64,000 nt of DNA from Styela clava. Taxonomy: Eukaryota; Chordata; Ascidiacea; Stolidobranchia; Styelidae. This document shows positions 37,401-49,500 of the stretch, in pieces. The position numbers and the translations under genes were made by a program. Positions within the stretch are counted from its first letter, which is position 1. Every line of letters starts with the position of its first letter. The stretch lies in assembly GCF_964204865.1 (NCBI RefSeq), contig NC_135257.1, forward strand, positions 4,960,001 through 5,024,000. Direction: 5' to 3'. The notes under the pieces are model-generated. The model was not told the origin of the DNA. It searched no databases and saw only the letters and a program-made list of their open reading frames with translations.

Positions 37401-40400
37401 ATATACATCAAATGAAGATAAAAATCATAAAAAGCATCCTGTCTTTTATCACTGTCGGCATAAACACAGATTGATATCAAAATTTTAAAAAGTCATTGGT
37501 GGTAGAAAACCAATAGCTGGAGTTATATCATTTTTTGAAATTCTTTCAGGCTTACATTAATTTTTGCAGCAAGAGCTTCCTTTGCCTGTTGCTCCTTTTT
37601 GATTTCTTGAATTCTCTTTTCCTTTTCTTGCAATAGTTTTTTCTTTTCTTCTTGTGCCATATTTTCATCTTGTTGAATTCTCTGCTTATCTTCTTCCAAC
37701 TTAGCTTGTTGATTTTCCGATAAACTTCCTATAAAAGAAATTTTTTTCATGTTGCTCATCCATACCTTTTGCTGTGAACAAGGCCAGACATCGATATCTT
37801 ACGGTATATATGTAAGGAGCTACCTTTATTTGGAAGAACCGGAATCTTTCAGTTTCGGCATTGCCTACACAATTTATGGCGCTCTAGAAGTGTATGTATC
37901 AATATGGAGGTAAATAACTTTGTTTGCCTATTTCACATCAAGTTGTGTAAAGGGACTGAAACCTATGGGCAGGGGGTATATTGACTTGGCCAACACAGAC
38001 ATTCCCCGAACTTGTAATAGAACTAAAATAAGGAAAATCGGTATAAAATTATGGCCTAACCCTAACCTAGTATACACACACTACTGTAGTACCCAATTTA
38101 TCACACCGTGGTTGATGTTGGTTGCATGGGTTTTGAACCTGAGATGTGTATTCTCCGATTTAGGTCTAACGATATAATCACTAGGCAACCAGGCCACCCT
38201 GTAGAAATATACAAATTACTTCAAATTGACAAGATGAGAAATGATTAAAATGTTGAATATTAATAACAAACCATCATCAGTTTCGTCACTCTCGCTCCCG
38301 CTAATTTCTTCTCCATTTTCTCCAACTCTTCTATGTTTATTTTTCCGTCTTGTACCTTTTCCACCACCTTTTCCTTGCAACTGAGATTTTAATCTGCAAA
38401 AAATGATTTATCTTCTTTAGAAAACCCAGTGAATTAAAGGTTGACTTTCTCAAAATTTAAATTGAAAATGTATAAAAGATGTATGTACCGGTAGATGCAA
38501 ATCCCATCTGCAATACAAACTTCAATTCTCAATGCTAATTTCAAAATTTTCATTTTGGTTACCTAGCAATTTCCTCTTGGAATTCTCTGAGTAATGCATC
38601 CTTTGGATCTTCATTAATCTTGGGTTTATTCTTGATATTTTTTGCTCTGTTTGCGTATCTTAAAGTTGTCAAGCTCTCATCATAGTTGTAACTTGCTGGA
38701 CCAATGTTGGCAACCTAAAAAAAATATTTAATTCTATAGTAGAGGACATTGCTATCATATAATATTTAAACTTTTTGTAACCAAGAAAATACAGAATGTA
38801 TATAATACTAAAGCTAATGTGGTCTTAATTAAACTTGAGCGAATTGAATAAGGAAAACCTATTGTATTATAAATCTGTATTGTATAAGGTCCCATCAAAT
38901 CTTAGACAAAAATTTACATAGAAAAGATTCAGCAAAATCGTGAATGATAATAAATAACATAAATTAAGAATAAAACTGCAGATAACTGCATTTCATTATA
39001 GAATTACTTTATTATACATTACAAAGATCTATTACCATAACAGTCTTTGCATTTCCACCCAATGAATCTTGTAACAATCTTGTCAATTTTGAATCTCTGT
39101 ATGGTATATGTCCTCTCCCATCAACTAAAGCTGATATTACATTGCCTGAAAAAGTGAAACGTCCAATCGTTGAAGGTATGGCAAAAACCAAATAAGCTAC
39201 TATTTCAAATACCTTCTGAAATAATATTTTAAATATAGAATATCTAAATTGAGATGTTTCAATAAAAAACACATAAAAGTCAATGTATATTCAAGAAATT
39301 TGTTTTGAAAAAGTAGTTTGGAAGATCGCAAGTGAATAAGATACCATAGGATTAAGTGAAGTAGCAGTTAATACACTCATTCAGGAAATAATTTGACTTG
39401 TTGATGTCAAAAAGGATTGCTATGGAGGGATGAACCGGTAAGTAGTAATGAATATGTATGCATAATATCATGATTCAAGCATATGTAATGCCAAGAGAAG
39501 TGTTGATAAAATTATTAGTTAAGACTTAATTACCTAATGCTGACAGAGATAAGTTAATTTTGGTTGCTTCCTTCAAACGTTCGCCCGCTGATCCAGTTTT
39601 TGACTGAAAAAACACAGCAGATGATGTAAGGCTACAACTTGAAAAGCAAATAAAAATACATAACATTCAACTAATAATTAAATCGGAACTAATGATATAT
39701 TTGGTTTCAGAGATATTAATTTGAGGATTAATTTTGTTCATCAGCTTAATATCTAGTTATCAACTGATTTTGTGTTTTGAAACAATTGCTAGTTTGCTAC
39801 AATAACATAATTGAATTGAAACTGATGCAATGTCTCACAACTAAGCATAAACAAATGTAGCTTTTTTCTTTTTCAAAAATAGAAGATATATTTACATATT
39901 AACAACTCTAACCTGTCTTTCACTTCCCGCAAGATCGACCAAATTTAACTTTCCAACTCGTATATGATTTTCTCCATCGACACCGGTCTCACAACATTCG
40001 ATTGTAATCACAAATATAGCATGAGATCTTGAACTAGAAGCAATATCAGTAAATAAATATCATAACATATATTGTAATGTTCACAAGAATCCAGCTTGAA
40101 TTTGATTCCAAAGTTAAGAATTTTCCATTACTGCAATACTATCTAGTTGACAATATCAATAAAATTTAATCAAGTTATAAATAATTTCTCGCCATGTTAT
40201 TTTAAATACAAATACAATGTAACATAATGCATTTTAGTAAATAATAAATTGCATTAGATTCTGAGTTATGGTAATTATACGATGCAAAGTGTAGTTGAAA
40301 AACATATCCCTTAAATAGATACAATTATCAGTATTCTGCACTGTCAATACAGCTAAATATGTTTTGAATGTCATGAAAAGTTGTTTTGATTTATTATAAT

Positions 40401-42323
40401 GAAAAGAAGTCATCAACTTTATATACCTATGTTCATTCATGTTAGTTGCACCAACAGATCTGTTTTGATTTCCAACATTCATAACATGTTCAATTTCTTT
40501 TACTGATTTAGTAACGAATGACAGAAGATCCTTCACATAAATGCCTGAAAAACAAACATAATACCGTAACTTACACTTCATGAAAAAATGTATTTCCACT
40601 GAAATTGTTATCACTTTACTAAGTAGCTTGTAAACCATAGCATGGAGTGGTCATAAGCAGTCAAATAATGCCATTCAAGATAACAGTCAATTGCAATATT
40701 GTTTCTATCCCCTAATTATTTGTGAACAGTGAAAATAATTACACTAATGACTGATTTTCGGAGTTTGTTTTAAATTTAAAAATCGGGCTTTAATATTTAA
40801 AAAAATTAAAATAAAAATCAAATTTGCAAAGCATTGAAGCCAAAACATACACATACGAAGTAGATAATCAATAAGTTCTACACTGTTGAGAAGTATATAT
40901 GGATCTGGAGTTCTGAACATAGCATTATTTTTTTAATGATGAATTTGCTTGCTGAGAATTATGATAACTATTTAAGATATACAGGGTGTCCCAAAATAAA
41001 TGAAACTCACAAAATTGGTAATCAAATTAATGGGTTTCATTTATTTTAGGACACCCTGTATTTAAACAAACCTGTGTCTGGTCTTTCTTTTAATTCCAGT
41101 CGTTTTGATTGATCTTTCGCTAAAAGATCACGAATTTCCTCTTGATAAATCTCAAGATAGGATGCTCTGACAAGATATTCTTGATCTTTAGTTCTCGCAA
41201 TGTGAGTGAAAATATGATCAAATGAACGAGGAATGACTCCACGAAGCGCAGGATCATTTCGAACACCTGTTAACCAAAAATGAACAAGATAAATAACCAA
41301 TAAAACAAGAATACAACGAAAAAATTCAAAATGGTTCACCATAAAAATTACAGCATAATCGAACCTTCCATTGTGTAAGTTTTTCCTGTCCCAGTTTGTC
41401 CATAGGCAAATATAGTGCCATTGAACCCTCCAAGAACAGAATCAATCAAAACTCGAAAAGTTTCTTCAAAAAGATCTGTTTGCTCTGAATTCCAATCATA
41501 TACGGCATCGAATGTGAAACTCCTCTCTGCTTCACCAGTCGCTGTAATAGCATAAATGGTCAAATAAAATTCTTGATGTATTTTAAACATACAAACAGTA
41601 TTTGATGTTCATGTATGAAAACTATAATTGCAATGACTGTATCAGTTAATATGAATTTTGAGTATATCAATCATGAGTTAGTACACAATGAGATGGTTTG
41701 AACATGATATCTTCGGGTAGAGCTAGTGAAATCAAAATCTGGGGCGTTTATATTGTTATTTTGTTGCTTTTGAAAGAATTTTTTCATGTTTCGCAAAAAG
41801 GTAGCGGGCAAGTATTGAATTGAGTGATCAAACTTACAAAACCCTTTCCTCATTTTATTAAAATGAAGTGACATAATTCGTCTAATCGCAACTCCAAAAT
41901 GTGGAACAATGATTTACATAAGAGTCACAAATTAACCAGAGATCCAATAGGCTGGATCAAATTTACTGTACGTGCGATGACTATGTACAATGGGATAGCT
42001 ATCCAGTAAAAAGGCAATTCATCTGTTGTTTTTTTTCTTCTTTCTGACCATTATTTTTTCATACCATATCCGAAGACCAAGACTAAAGGACAATGGATAG
42101 TTGTGCATACGGTCATAAAAATAGCCCAATACATAGATATGAAAAATAACATAAGATTCATCTTCTAAAATCATCTGTTACCCTTTGGATTTTTTATTAA
42201 AATCTGTCCAGATTTCACATCCATGTTCACAACCCTGTCATGATTTGCTGCAATTTCTTTTTGATTAAGAGGACGACATCGAACTACGACTTTAACACTT
42301 TCTGCACCCTTTGATTTTGACAT
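34428..42323 (-). CDS. KIF3B: KIF3B, kinesin-2 motor subunit
   Basis: Sixteen exons: 42182-42323, 41365-41541, 41072-41266, 40427-40544, 39913-40033, 39534-39603, 39036-39145, 38563-38714, 38272-38393, 37556-37728, 36880-37104, 36712-36807, 36465-36604, 35726-35915, 35233-35336, 34428-34521. They join in frame (2229 nt) to 742 residues; human KIF3B has 747. The motor domain is 1-340, with P-loop GQTGTGKT at 95-102, switch I NEHSSRSH near 208-215 and switch II DLAGSE at 244-249. A charged hinge follows at about 365-402, then a coiled coil to about 590 and a basic tail ending GLVPK, as in vertebrate KIF3B. It pairs with KIF3A and KAP to drive anterograde transport in cilia. The sequence is closer to KIF3B than to KIF3C, but an invertebrate gene would be the common orthologue of both. 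All motor residues I checked are intact. Confidence 0.97.
36119..36340. repeat. Palindromic MITE, 222 bp, in KIF3B intron 13
   Basis: Inverted repeats of about 75 bp start ggtactcctgtagtatg(t/c)g and include 'accaggttagggttaggc'. Both ends are complete, so this is the type copy of the family in this window. Relatives lie at 15.8, 37.9, 50.3 and, more distantly, 2.8 and 62.2 kb. Confidence 0.85.
37878..38094. repeat. MITE-family copy in KIF3B intron 9
   Basis: Runs from gctctagaagtgtatgtatc to cacactactgtagtaccc. It shares the internal block gtgtaaagggactgaaacct with the copies at 15.8 and 50.3 kb, and the gcctaaccctaacct end with the 36.1-kb copy. Confidence 0.75.
40982..41058. repeat. Hairpin MITE (mariner-type, TA target) in KIF3B intron 3
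   Basis: A 77-bp element: CAGGGTGTCCCAAAATAAAT, then GAAAC, mirrored by GTTTC, then ATTTATTTTAGGACACCCTG. It is flanked by TA on both sides (40980-40981 and 41059-41060). Nearly the whole element folds into one hairpin. Its right end lies only a few bases past the exon 3 donor hexamer (41066-41071). Confidence 0.88.
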
Positions 42324-42361
42324 TTTACTTTAGATTATCCACTATGGCAGTACCATATAGC
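42324..42361 (-). other. KIF3B 5' UTR with a splice-acceptor-like boundary
   Basis: Just upstream of the ATG the minus strand reads cacattttcag|GCTATATGG, then 38 nt of leader to the start codon. This could be the acceptor of a 5'-UTR intron or of a trans-spliced leader, which ascidians use on many transcripts. The sequence alone cannot decide. Confidence 0.4.
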
Positions 42362-45300
42362 CTGAAAATGTGGTAATTAAAAAGTTATATTGTTGGTTTA
42401 TATAGAAAATCTGGGGCCTTGTGTAGTTTAGTACCACATGCACTTCTAGTTGGCCTGGCTCAACAATTTTTGCATGTCAGAAAAAAAACGGACAATTTTT
42501 CCATGTCGCCAACTACCCATTGTCTCTTTAAAAAAGCTTGAAAATCCATACAAATATAAAAGATAAAAAGATGAAACTTGGCAGGTGAATAGAGTTGTGT
42601 TTCTTTTAACCATCTTTCGCGTTTCTACATTTAAAAGAGGGATAATAGGGGGGGGGGGGGACGCATTTCCATTTTCCAATACGTCGATAATATCTTCGTT
42701 GACCAATTTGTGACCACCGTGTTTTTGTCTGTTTGATTGTTGTGATGCGGTGCTTTGTTTAGAATTTGACGCGTTTTGTTCGAAATAACCATGTTCTTAA
42801 AATATATGACAGTCAGAAATGCATTTAGAAGCCCAATTTTTTCACGCATGGCTGCGTATGATCTAGTCTCGATGCAGCAGAATCGATTTTCAATGCTTGA
42901 AATCCGTGGTTGCACGCCGGTCGTTCAGTCGCAAATTCGTCTCCCGAGTGTCGTACTTTGGTGGCTTGTATAGCTTTAACCACTGATCGTAGAAAGTTAA
43001 TTCAAAGTTTAGCGCGCAGAATAAATGCCAATGCACCTACGGTGAAAAAATTATCGGGTTAGAAATATTGGTTTTTGTTTTATATCAGTAGCGGTTTGAA
43101 TGAAATCGTCCGCAGACTGGCTACACCACCCTATGCAAAAATAGTTATGCTACGCCGCGATTATGCTACAAGTACATGTGGTACTGAACTACACTAGACC
43201 CAAAAATCTGTGGCTGTTCATACAGAGCCTTGTTCAGAGCAAAGGCATGATGCCAGTACATTATTATCTGTCAGCATAAATATGTTGAACATCTGAGAAT
43301 TCAGTGCATTAAAATGGTGATTTAGTTAACAACCATACCAGCACTCTTGTACTTAGCATACTTGGAGAGAGAATCAACATCTGGGTAGGGGTACCACTGC
43401 ACATTACAGCATCATTAGTCATTAGCACAAGGATTTGCATTACTGCACTCTTCCCTAAATATTGACATAAATTATGTACGTTAACGTAAACAAACATATA
43501 CATCGATAAACAAGCCTTTACATGTGTTGATACTCTTCTATATTCCCCCACTGTAGCACTGATTGACGGGATATCAATACAGTAATACCGTACTAAATCC
43601 CCTGCACCTGTATACTTTCCAGCAAAGCATCGACAGATGGCGTCCCTTCACTATAATTCAGGTTATTTCGAGCGGTTCTGATCAGCCATAAACGGTTTCA
43701 ATTAAAAGTTTCAGCGCAGACCTGCGTAGACTGTAGATCGATTGTAAATTTATTCTTAACTAATTTGAAATTATTTTAAAATGAAAACGCACAAATCAAA
43801 CACACAGTATTATCAGTTTGGTCGTCGAAATAGGAGATCAAATTCTCGAAAATATTGCGGCATGAGAGAGAAAGAAATATTTATTTTCACATCAATGTAA
43901 AAAAAATCGAACCTAGACTCGCCGGTGTACGGTAACGCATCGTGATTCGTGATAAGCAGATTTCAGTATAGAAGAGTATCACCTGTAAATATTGTTGAAA
44001 AAAATAAACGCAAACGGCAAATCATTTATAATATCATCAAAATAAAAGCGGGAAAAGAGTTGAACCTGTGTTATCCTGCATAAATGCAATCCACTTCATC
44101 CCATTTCGAAAAAATATCGAGCGGGGTGGACAATATTCTCATACGTGGTCAAATTTTCCCTCTTTTTAAGTTTTTGTCACCGGATATCGATTCTCAACCT
44201 GGCTATATTAAAACTGAAGTATTCCAGGATCAAATTCTTTGGCCGACAAGTTTTGATCATAATTTGTTATGCCGAAACTAATGTTACCAGATAAAATATC
44301 TGATTTTAGGATCAAACAAATTTAGTTTTCTGTGTCTATGAAATATAATATATTTATGTTATATAAAATAGATCTCAGCATCGCAAAAATATTAATAATA
44401 CCTAATTATGAAATTTATGCATTAGGTCAAACCTTTCTATGAAAGGTCAAATTAAAGCAGGGGTGTGCTGTTCAACCTTTTTCACAGGCGGGCCAAATTT
44501 CAATTACTGAGGAAAAGCGCGGGCCGCTCCTTCATTTGACATAGGCTTTCTATTAGTTGCAGGCACAAAATAGTGTCTTTTTGTTATTGATCTCGTGTCG
44601 TCATCATTAGGGGTCCTTGCAGAAAACGCATATATTTTGCGTTAATCAACTGATAGGCTGGAACCAAAACTCATTTAGCTTCTGTATCTTCCAATATTAA
44701 ATTTTTTTAAACTGCTTTCCAGTTGCCCAATATTCAATTGCTCGTTCTTACAAATTCATTAGCGTCTGCTCCGCATTTTCCTTTCAATTGTTCGCTGCTC
44801 GGCAAGTGGCAGCTTTGTCAATCGCGTTGTTAGGACGTTGTAACGTCATAGGCATAGATAATAAGTTAGACTCGAATATAGCTTTGTAACGCAAATGGAA
44901 CCAGCTCAAACTAAATTAAAAACCAGCTTGGATGGCCGCACACCATTCTAAATTGGCACTTCTCCGCAGGCCGCACAATTTTCCCTCACGGGCCGCACTT
45001 TACACACCACTGAATTAAAGCATACTTCATCGTAATCGTACAATGTCTCAATGCACAGGCCATCTCCACGACACGCTATGCAAACTTTTTCGTGCCCGCC
45101 ACGCTAATAAATTCAACATTTTGCAGCGTAAGGTAATATATAAATAATAAAAACGATAATGTCGACGTTTTCTAACAAACTTAGTGAAGGAAGTTACCTG
45201 ATAAATTTGTAATTTGAATAAAACTATACTGGAATTCATTGGATGTCGCACTGACTATTTTACAATGTTTTGTAAACCTGAACGTTCCAGCGCGCTGTAT

Positions 45301-46071
45301 TCTCCCTATACCAATCCTTACAAGATACCGGGTTCCTGGCTATATCCGCGATGTCCCGTTTGAATGGTTTTGTCGGCTATATGTGAACTGGTCCCTGAAG
45401 GCCGCGCCACTACTAAATTGACCATGTGCGATCCAAATAACTCCAACTAAAACAGCAAATGGTTTAAAAAAAAGTTACCAATATCTTATATTCTACAACG
45501 AAACATGCGCCTTTGTCCCTTCCAGTTTCTTAATTTCAATAAAAGCGGGCTGGCTGCACACATACTTCATCAAAGCCAAAAACACATCCTTACACAAACA
45601 TTAATCTCGTAGCAAAACACTTTCATTTGCATGTTCGGAGTATACAGTTCAAATGTCACAGACAGAATAAAATCAAAACTATATAGCAGACATAAAAGTT
45701 TCAATTGATAGGCATCATGTTTGATGCAGGAACACAAGGCAATGAGACCTGAATCTGGGCCAGACTTGTAAACTGGACATGGTTCATTCTATGGGCAAGG
45801 ATTGAAGTATTTTTTTTCTATTTTGTGCCGCATTTACTGCCCTAATGATTTGCCCCAATAGCATAACATGGGGGTTTATGAGCATTAGGAATAGGTAAAT
45901 TGATTCTGAATACGATGCACATGCCAATTTCAGTAGTGTCGGTAAATTGGCTCATCCTTTTCATGGAGAAAATGAAAGCAACAGACGAATAGCACCAGGG
46001 AAGGCAGAGGTACGAGAGAATAAAGAAAAACTAAAGCGATGGAAGAGGAACATTGATAAAAAAAATGAGAG
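42362..46071. other. Intergenic region upstream of KIF3B
   Basis: Contains the KIF3B promoter area. It holds a 13-base G run at about 42649-42661 and the hAT element at 44458-45012. A plus-strand ORF at 44084-44281 (65 codons) has an ATG but no recognisable domain. No convincing gene. Confidence 0.4.
44458..45012. mobile_element. Non-autonomous hAT-type transposon, 555 bp
   Basis: The ends read CAGGGGTGTGCTG at 44458 and, on the other strand, CAGTGGTGTGTAAAG ending at 45012. Sub-terminal sequence has repeated GGGCCGC/GCGGGCC motifs. The 8-bp target duplication is aattaaag (44450-44457 and 45013-45020). It has no coding capacity. Confidence 0.87.
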
Positions 46072-46323
46072 CTATCGATAATTTTTTTTAAATATTGCCA
46101 GCACTGCAAGAGTGAGTATAAGGTTAGTAAACTGTACTAAATCCGGTTCTGGTTTTGAAGATTCAATTTCAGTCCAATAAAAAGTAACTGAAGATAGCAA
46201 GGCAAGAAATTGTAAAATCGCATAAAATTCTAAAATGAAAGTAATGACAGGCAGTACTGAGACCAGACACAAAAATGTACGATTATTTTGAATGGTTATA
46301 AAAGACCAAATAGCATGTGTCAT
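46072..46323 (-). CDS. Possible small membrane protein (unrecognised)
   Basis: An 83-codon ORF from ATG at 46321-46323 to TAG at 46072. Hydrophobic stretches at about residues 17-50 and 66-80 would give two or three membrane spans separated by an acidic loop (ESSKPEPD), followed by a basic end (KKNYR). The minus strand upstream reads ttgttgtcag|TGCTACACCC before the ATG, a plausible splice acceptor. It lies 275 bp beyond the MTFR stop on the same strand, so it could also be MTFR 3' UTR. I do not recognise the family; AT-rich DNA readily yields hydrophobic ORFs, so this is tentative. Confidence 0.25.
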   Translation of the reverse strand: MTHAIWSFITIQNNRTFLCLVSVLPVITFILEFYAILQFLALLSSVTFYWTEIESSKPEPDLVQFTNLILTLAVLAIFKKNYR

Positions 46324-46598
46324 GGGTGTAGCACTGACAACAAAAATGATAAACCATTAGCACCAAAATTATCTCATGTAGTTCGTAGTAAAAAGGTACA
46401 TGAAAAAAGCCGATTAGGCAAACATGAAATCAGAAATATATGTCTGGTATATTCCCATTTTAAATCGTTCAGATGAATTATACAATAAATGAACTTAGAT
46501 AAAAAGTACAATAGCACGCAGAATAAAACAGAAAAAATTCGAAAGCAATTCATGCAAATAAACTCGGTTATTCATGAACAACTATAATAAAATTCTGA

Positions 46599-49500
46599 TC
46601 AAGATTGTGGGTTAACATTTTCCAAATCTCTTCTTTTCTTTAAAAAAGTTGGAAGCTCTGGTTTAGGCGTAGTTGTGGGTGCTGGTGAAGTGTTGCGTCT
46701 TTTTAAAAGGTGCTGACCAAACTGAAAAACGTATTTAACAATCTAACCCATGTTCATCGTCATTGACTGTCGGGGTAATGTTTACCAAGCATGATGAAAT
46801 CCTGGGCTATCGTATTAATATACAAAGAACCATATTTTATGAATTGTTATGGAAATTTACTACATTAAATAAGCCTAAATCATTAATCTGATGAACTTAC
46901 TTTTGGAGTTTGATTAGGACTTGGAAAACCTTTGACTGGTGTTAAATTATTTGTTTCAAATGAGTCATCAACTTCATCTGACTTGGGTGAATCAAAATTT
47001 TTTCTGTGCGCAAATTTTTTCTTCAATGCTGCAGCAATCAATGAAGCTGGATCCCCAGCTACCACTTCTAAATCATCTTTTTTCTTGTTAAATGGAGTTC
47101 CACCAGGTGATCTAGTATGAAAAACAATATTTACCAGCTCGTCAAAAAAATATACAAAACCTATGGGATAAAAATTAGGACACATTTGGGTAAAATTCAC
47201 AGTAGTGCATGAACAATATTATTAATTTGCCACCAAAGACAACACTCGAAGTACAACACGAATTATTCATGAATGTTTGCTCAAACTAAAGTCCTATGGA
47301 GTCAGACTCACTATGAAGGGAATAAAATGAACGAATACCAACTACAGTTGCAAACTACAGATGTAATTAAATATTTCAAGGATTACCAAGCAGTTTATTA
47401 AGTCGATGCAATCAATAAGAAATGGAAAATTCTACACAGAGGCTTTTAAAGAAAAAATTCTGGCATAGCAAATTTGACTGACATCTCAAACATTTATGGA
47501 TGATACTTTGGACAGTTGAAACATACCTTGAAACAGACTTGAGTTTGACTTTATGAAGATCTTTTAAAACATCAGCCATATCTGGTACTGAAGATTTCAA
47601 TCTTTCAACAGATTTTGCAGTCGGACTAGATGACTGAATACAAATTTAATCATATGAAGTCTTGTACAATACACAGTAAGTAAGTATGACATAATCATTA
47701 CATTACGTGTTTGTTTTTCGAATGAAGCCATTTCTTTTATCAACTAGTTTACATGATTTAGTTACGTAAAATCAGCCCTTTTCACATGATTATTAAAAGC
47801 AAGCTGAAACTCGAAGACTTCAGCTGAATGTATTTATAACTTTTGCCATCACCCAGACTCACTTTGGAACATAATAATAATTTATTTCACAATAAATTTC
47901 CAACTTCCATTGTTACAAAACCATATTATTGATACTTGAGCCTGACATTACAATAAATTTCCAACTTCCATTGTTACAAAACCATATTATTGATACTTGA
48001 GCCTGACATTATTGTGTTAACAATATTTAACTTCATTCGAAATCATTATATAATGTTGAATTGATTGAACCTTTCCATGTTTTCTCTCTCTTATCAACTC
48101 TTGTACGCTCTTTCTCTCATTTCCTGATGTGAGCTGAGGAGGAGGTGGCGGTGGAGGTGGGGGAGGCGGAGGAGGGATGCCGGGTGGTGCAGGTGGTGCC
48201 TTCAATGGTGTGGATGTGCAAGTAGGTGCTTCAAGATTACTAGATATGCTGACATTGAAGCTTGAAACTAAGAAAAAAAAAATGTGAAACAATTTTCTAT
48301 AAAAAATATGCCTTTAACTCCTAAAAAGACAAGAAATAGAATTTTTACCATCATTAATCATATTGTTTCGGTAATGAAGATCAAACAACAAAAACCCAAT
48401 GGACCACTTCTCATCTAGATGGTGCCGCTCGTAAGCCAGGGACGAGAAGAGGGGGTTTAAGCATCTCAAGCACACAATATTTTATATACACAATCAATCC
48501 TCAGGCATCGTTTACGCAATCCAAAGCTTCATAAAACACGACTCAGACAAAGCAATGCAAAATCAAATTCCAATTAAAGCTTTGTACAATGTTCATACGT
48601 GATGCGAGAACATTTCCATTTGAATACCATGTATTGTAAAAGATTTACCATATCATATATATTGCATGTAATTAAAAAAAAATTGAAAACAACATTTACC
48701 ATTTGCTTGATGTTGTTGTGTCGTTACAAGAGCAGCAATTTGTGTTCGAAGAAATGCAAGTTCATCTTCTAAAGCAGATATTTTTGTAACCATATGTTCT
48801 TGAGATGCCGATGTTACTGAAGTGGCAGATACTGATGATGTGATAGGGATTTCTGAATGGATATTTTGTTCAGTTTATAACTTTTGAATTATCGATGAAA
48901 ATTATTACTGTTGAAGCACTCGGGTTTGTGTCATGACTACAATGATCACTCTATAATTGGGGTTACAATATAAGCCATCATTGACAGCTCAAAGTACTAG
49001 AATATCGAAATAAAATTTTATATTGTCTGCTTGCAATATGTATATAATATAATTAGTTACCTCCGTATTGGCACTGGCACGGATACTTCTGGAGCACAAC
49101 TTATGATGGAATATTGTCGACTTTTTGTTTGTCCCCTCATGAAATTTGTTTTTGAATTATTTATTTGTATAGCTTATCCATAAATAAGAACTTTAATTCA
49201 ATATATCATTTAAATGCGCAATAAAGTGTATATTCACTATTTGTGAAACCCCAAATGAACTTCAAATAGTAAAAATTCAAAAGTACATTGTTTCAACATA
49301 TTTTAGTTTAGTAAACAGCACTCAAAATTTTATATTTTCACTAACATCAAGGATACAACTAAAAAACGAACATATTTGTGCAATATTATTTTCAAATTTA
49401 CTCACCTGATACAGCAGTATCATTCAAATTTGGTACACTGGCACTAGCACGAATTGGTACAATGCTGATAAAGAAATGCAATTTAATAAATAAATATGTC

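Noticed and set aside
44084..44281. 65-codon plus-strand ORF near KIF3B
   Set aside because: No domain, no supporting splice sites, and length within chance.
48139..48180. GGAGGTGGCGG-type run taken as a microsatellite
   Set aside because: On the minus strand it encodes the proline run of MTFR, a conserved family feature.
49050..49100. Possible extra MTFR exon resembling exon 4 (cgtgccagtgcc)
   Set aside because: It would break the reading frame, and its 'atacttctggagcac' part matches the MITE family end.
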